From Spirodela intermedia (taxonomy: Eukaryota > Streptophyta > Magnoliopsida > Alismatales > Araceae): a DNA stretch of 64,000 nt. The position numbers were made by a program, and so were the translations under genes. The notes beneath the pieces are model-generated. The model was not told the origin of the DNA. It was given only the letters and a program-made list of their open reading frames with translations, and ran no database searches. Location of the stretch: NCBI GenBank assembly GCA_902729315.2, contig LR746277.1, positions 4,965,001-5,029,000 on the forward strand. The letters run 5' to 3'. This document shows positions 59,088 through 64,000 of this stretch, piece by piece (position 1 is the first letter of the stretch; each line of letters opens with the position of its first letter).

Positions 59088-59094
59088 TATAAAT
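59088..59094 (+). promoter_or_regulatory. TATA box of the epimerase gene
   Basis: TATAAAT in ccactataaattacggg, about 170 bp before the start codon. A GA-rich leader (59182-59212) lies between. Confidence 0.65.
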
Positions 59095-59181
59095 TACGGG
59101 AGGCTCCGGTTTAGAGTTGGTTTTTTGCGTCTCTCCTTTCTTTCCGTTCCGTTCGTCGCGAGCTAGCAGGTCTGGGCGGAC

Positions 59182-59212
59182 AGAGAGAGATAGAGAGAGA
59201 GAGAGGGAGAGA
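59182..59212. repeat. (GA)n tract in the epimerase 5' UTR
   Basis: Interrupted GA run in the presumed leader. It is one of several GA/CT tracts close to start codons in this window. Confidence 0.85.
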
Positions 59213-59260
59213 AGGTGGAGAAGTGAAGGATTAGGTCTTCTCTGTTATGGGATTTGAGAG

Positions 59261-62200
59261 ATGGCGGACGCAGCGGATGATTTCAAGTACGTGGAGCTCT
59301 GCAAGGGCATCAACGGTCTCGACAAGGTTGTCCTCAGGGAGGTCCGCGGGAGCTCGGCTGAGGTTTGTCCTGATCTCGTTTTCTGTTCCCACTGTTTGTC
59401 GCCTAAGTTTGTCACGACAATGTTGTTTACGGCGTGGAATTCTCTTCTCGGATCGATTTTTTTAGTTGCCGTCTAGCAATTCTCGAGATTGTTTTACTCC
59501 TTTTGGTTCTGCGTTTTCTTGGATCTGATGTGTTCTTTCGTCCATCGAGAGTTATATCTTATGTCTTCTGGATCCTCGAGAATCTCTTGTTTCTGCCTTT
59601 GTTTTTTTACGGGGACGTACTACGAAGCTTGCTGTAATCTGGAAATCTGTCGGGACATGGCGCACCGGGATTTCACACAATATGCATGCGGTCTGTGGTG
59701 TCAGGTCTTTCATGATTAGGTTTCCGTTAATAGATTGAATGCGTATCTTCTTATTTTATTTTCCCGTTGTACGGGATCTTGCACTCGCCCATTAATCGTT
59801 CTTTCCTCCTTCTTTGATGTACTAAAAAATTTGTTTCAGAACTCCTGATTCAATCTTGATTCGTGTATATTTTCTTGTTTTCTCTGGTTGATCGTTTGTT
59901 GAACACTTTCAACAGAGAGTCGCCGTCTGGAACCGGTGAAATGTCTTTTGATGTCCAAAGTCATTAGCTAATGCTATCAGAGACCCAAAAATGAATCGTT
60001 GGTTGGGATGCTTTGTTATCCTGTTTGTCTCATTAGTATGTGATAGATTGCTATTTGGCTATAAATTTCTCTCCGTCAACTGTTTTCTTCTGCTGAATAA
60101 TTTTAATTGATATTGGAAATGTCATTTTTCTCGTTCTTACACTCTCTTCTATGTTCTATTTCGAGCCTGGTAGTATTGCATTCTGAGGTACCAGCTGATA
60201 GTTATTTCAAGTCAGTCTGCGTTGCTGTGCCTGCTGCATTTTCTTCTCATTTGTTTTCTTATTGCTTTGCAGTTAGTCATGAGATTTGATTTTTTTACGA
60301 TTCTTGATAGTGCTTCTGATTATTATGACACCCTGTTGGAAATGGCCTCATGCACTTTCTGCCTAGGTTTTCTTGCATTCTTCACAATATTGTTTGCGTG
60401 TTGGCGTAAATTAGCTAACAGAGGTGTATGGGCACTATTTGTTTGGTGATGAAAATGATTTTCGGAAAAATAACTAAGATTCCTACTATAATTGTAGCAT
60501 GTTTTTTCTTGGATCTAAATGCTAATCCTTTTTTATACCATTTTCTACGACTCCATTAATTGGTGCATAGCAGGCTTTCTTATCCAATCCATAATATGTT
60601 AACCGTGCCTTCCTTTTTATCTCTTCGTATCAGTATCTTGTTGAAATTATATATGTATTTTTTAATTTTTTTTCTAACTGAAGGTCTACTTGTACGGGGC
60701 TCATGTGACATCTTGGAAAAATGACCATGGGGACGAACTGCTTTTCGTGAGTAGCAAGGTACTGGAAAATATATTTTAGAATATTCATTCTATGGTTTAA
60801 TCGCGCATAAATTCGTTTGCATTTCAACTTATGGCATTGCCGACTATAGATAATAGGATATATTACTGTAGATCAAGGTCCATAAGTAGGAATGTTAGTC
60901 AGCTTGGCTTCAGCTGGTGTGGCATCAGCCTAATCTTGATTAGACTAGGTTGCCCTCTGGTGAGCCGTGCCCAAATACATCCTACCAAAATAAAAAATTA
61001 TATTCTGTGCCGAATTATTCTGTAAATAAATAGTGTCAAATAATCATTAACACAAAAAAGAGATATTGTGCAACCTTTTGCATTTTAAACTCTTGAAAAA
61101 CCTTCCTTCATCTTAGTTGCTTCTAGGACGGAGAAAAGGACACAAACAATACCAAATCGCATAATCACCTTCTTTCTCATCCCACAAGAATCTTACCCAC
61201 TCTTTCATTGTCAGAAACCCGTATAAAACACTATAAATTGTTGAACTTTAATTTTAAAAAAATATGCTTGTTTCTCTCCGTCCAAACAGCTTAGAGAGAT
61301 CAATGCAAAAATGCCACCAAATCTTGTGATCCAGCTTCCTTTTCCAATGTTGAATGCACCGTTGACGGAGCTTTTTGATATTATTTGAGTGTTGCGACCT
61401 TAGGAATATTTTAATGTATAAAAATTGCCTATTCTTCATAATGGATTACCTTTTAAGGTACTAAAAAGTTTTCACGTCCTCCCACGTCTAATGTGTGGGC
61501 GACAGCATCCTCATGTTTAGTTGAATGACATACCCTCCTTGACCGAACATCTAGGTGTAGTCTGGTGGCCTACAATGTCCAGTATAGGCTGTCCAATCAG
61601 CCAACTGACGTGCCCTTTAGTATTATCCATGTTTTTTATTTCAATAGACAATCGTGTGCGCAGTAATTTAATTGTTTTGAATTTTTCTATTCAGCTACCT
61701 ATCACCAACTCTCCACAAGCATATGAGATCCAAGAGACTGACCAGTCAGCCAGAGTTCCTACCATACTCCTAATCATTAGGTGTTATTGATCGTTTGTCG
61801 GTTCTTTATGTACAACCAGGGGTCCAAGTACTACAGGAAATATTCCCTTAAAGATTCCAGTGTTAAAGTTGTTCATATTCATCATTCTACCTAAATTTGA
61901 CAGTCTAAATGACCACAAGTGGCATCACAATTATGCCAAAGTTAACTTTCCTGCATCAAAAGATCTGTGAGGTTAGTTGATAGGAAGAAGTTTTACCATC
62001 GTATTTTGAACGAGTACGATGGAGAGAAAGAGGGAAGTCTTATGTTGGAGATGTGATCTTCAGTGGCCGAAGTATTTGGTGATGTTCATATCAATGGTTG
62101 GAATTAGTTATATATTTGGTGCTGTAGATTTTTTATTTCAATGTTATGGTTTTTTTTTTCTTGTGAATACTTGGTTAAGTCGCTTTATTACTGTAATGCA

Positions 62201-63953
62201 TAGAGGTGTTGCATCCGCAGTAGCAGGGGGATGCTGTACATCTGTAGAAAACATAAAAGATCGAAAAGTGAACGAAACGGAGTTGCAAAATGTTGGCTTC
62301 CATCGGATGCACCATGAAGAGTGTGGAGAAGATCCGGGATTGAATGGTATGACTGAACGTGATCTGACTTCATCAGCATATCGTAAAAAAAAACATCAGA
62401 GCGTCACTACGGAAAAGTCATTATTTTGGATGGCACTCTTTGCCAAGGTTAATGCGAGGTCCTGTTGATGAACCAAAAACCGAAGCCCACAAGTTTCGAG
62501 TAAAGTGCGTGTGCTTCAACATCCATATCCGAGGAATACTCAAGCTCAACCGGTTGGAAAGGAATCTGGTGAAAATTAGCTGCCTGAGCTATGTAGAGTG
62601 CAGATGAATGAGTTGGTAAACTCTGCTAGAGTCATCAGATTGAGCTGACCTGCGTCTGAGACTTGATTTCTGCTTAGCCTGCTCTGCCATATTTTTGACA
62701 AGAAGGTATGATATTCAGGATTTATGGAGGGGAAAACGAGATCGGAAAATATTTTGATAAACTCAAATCTAGGAAGGCAGTTGGCCAAGGATCTCTATGC
62801 TAGTCAAGCACGGTTTATATGTAGGATCTCAGAGGTGACTTACCATTGTGATGAGGAAAGAGGTTTGATTTGAAACTCTCAAAGGCCTGTTTGGGGGGAG
62901 GGGAGATAGCCAGTGGTAGTATGGCCGATGGAGAATGTGGAGGAGGGTTATTAAGCTCTGAATTTTATTGAAGTACTGCGTTTTGTACGTCTGGGCGTGG
63001 GAAAATGGTTCCCGAGTCTTTTTGATGTGATGTGTGTTGTGTTTTTTGATTATTTTTCATTTCATATTCTTTGCGTTCTTTGTTTTCATACAATGATGTT
63101 AGATTTTATTATTTCTATCAACGTTGCTCGCTACTAGTACTGTGTAAGCAGTCTTTCCCCCATGATGACTCTCCTGGCCAGGTTTCTCATGAATGTGGTG
63201 ATCATTGATCTCTGATATTTTCTGAATAGTTCAATTATTTTTTTAATAATTTCGTATCTCCTTTTTTTTTTCCCCCTTTTCTCGCAGGCTATTTTTAAGC
63301 CGCCAAAGGCGATTCGTGGGGGGATCCCTATATGCTTTCCACAAGTAAGAATCTAATCTCGTCTAACATTCATAACTTGCATTAATAATCCTTACATCGA
63401 AACTGTTCTCTCCTCTGCGAACGGGGTGTTGGTAATTTCGAGCTATGATTGCACTCTCTACTTCTTTAATTTGGCTGTAGATTTTATTTTCTTTTTACTT
63501 TAGTTTAGTCATTTTATTTACTTATCTTGCTAAGGCTGAATGTCTTCTGACCTCAGTTTGGAAGTCATGGAACTCTTGAACAACATGGGTTTGCGAGGAA
63601 CAGGTTCTGGAACATAGACACAAGCCCTCCACCTTTTCCGACGAACACCACAAATAGAGCTTTCGTTGACTTGATCCTTAAGCCATCCGATGAAGATTCC
63701 AAAATCTGGCCGCATAGGTAGCCTCGACTCTCCCCCCATTTGTTCGCATCTCTTCTCAGAAGGACAGCCCTGTGGGACGTGGCCAAGCAGTTCCTTTTCT
63801 TCTACTTTGCAGTTACGAATTTCGTCTGAGAGTCACCTTGGGACCCGGAGGAGATCTCATGCTGACATCGCGCATAAGAAATACAGGCTTGGACGGGAAG
63901 CCCTTTTCCTTCACATTTGCATACCACACCTACTTTTCTGTCTCTGACATCAG
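59261..63953 (+). CDS. Glucose-6-phosphate 1-epimerase-like protein, 3' partial
   Basis: Five exons are visible: 59261-59362, 60684-60758, 63288-63344, 63557-63717 and 63813-63953; the gene continues past the window end. They read MADAADDFKYVELCKGINGL, then VYLYGAHVTSWKNDHGDELL, AIFKPPKAIRGGIPICFPQF, GSHGTLEQHGFARNRFWNI and SFTFAYHTYFSVSDIR. GIPICFPQFG and QHGFARNxxW are the signatures of the aldose-1-epimerase-like, YeaD/HSP-type hexose-6-phosphate mutarotases. The enzyme interconverts alpha- and beta-glucose-6-phosphate. The first conserved His lies in QHGFAR and the second in AYHTYF; the catalytic Glu would be in the missing part. No transit peptide is seen, so a cytosolic location is likely. 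Introns one and two are long (1.3 and 2.5 kb). Confidence 0.92.
60759..63287 (+). other. Long intron 2 of the epimerase gene
   Basis: 2.5-kb AT-rich intron. It holds a 149-codon open frame (62019-62468) with a hydrophobic N-terminal half and no recognised domain. At about 62880-62905 it has a GGCCTGTTTGG motif, resembling the termini of some monocot MITEs, though no matching second end was found. Old transposon insertion is plausible but not shown. Confidence 0.45.
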
Positions 63954-64000
63954 GTGCGCAAGTTAATCGCTTTGACCTGAACTTTGTCAATATTCAAGTA

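Overview
This is nuclear DNA from a flowering plant. The plant-only families (SBP-box and AP2/ERF transcription factors, class III peroxidase, homogentisate phytyltransferase, two organellar PPR proteins) and the short GT-AG exons with AT-rich introns show this directly. The very GC-rich intronless PPR gene, the grass-like HPT sequence and the many (CT)n/(GA)n tracts suggest a monocot, perhaps outside the grasses; that placement is inference. The exon models below were assembled by hand from splice sites, reading phase and family resemblance. No transcript evidence or database search was available.

Layout. Positions 1-8240 (+) hold the 3' part of a KAKU4-like nuclear-envelope gene whose first exon is not in the window. 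At 8647-11187 (+) is an intronless PPR10-type chloroplast RNA-binding protein. It converges with a six-exon COP9 signalosome subunit 5 gene (15403-11524, -). Upstream of CSN5 lie a near-perfect 32-bp inverted repeat and then a two-exon ERF003-like gene (16437-15841, -). A 2.6-kb gap with G-box sites leads to the twelve-exon tocopherol-pathway gene HPT/VTE2 (19099-24036, +). Next come a small secreted-protein ORF (24799-24521, -), a non-coding GA-rich stretch, and a fifteen-exon plasma-membrane H+-ATPase (28564-34297, +).

The second half is sparser. It has an IBH1-like atypical bHLH (38972-39559, +), an intronless PPR-DYW editing factor (41022-42983, +), an SPL8/LG1-type SBP-box gene (45474 to about 47405, +), and a convergent two-exon gene with an LHRVYRIQ motif and an EAR repression motif (48964-48193, -). 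About 8 kb follow with no gene I can support, apart from one possible short transcription unit near 54.9-55.2 kb. A class III peroxidase (58400-57199, -) and a glucose-6-phosphate 1-epimerase gene (59261 onward, +, truncated by the window end) diverge from a shared 0.86-kb region.

The genes do not form one pathway; this is ordinary plant gene order. I found no CRISPR array, rRNA, convincing tRNA or intact transposon, and no evidence of a novel multi-gene system. The main points for a second look are the inverted repeat upstream of CSN5, a possible poison exon in HPT, a repeat expansion inside the PPR10 homologue, the unassigned secreted-protein gene, and the TATA-plus-hairpin unit near 55 kb.
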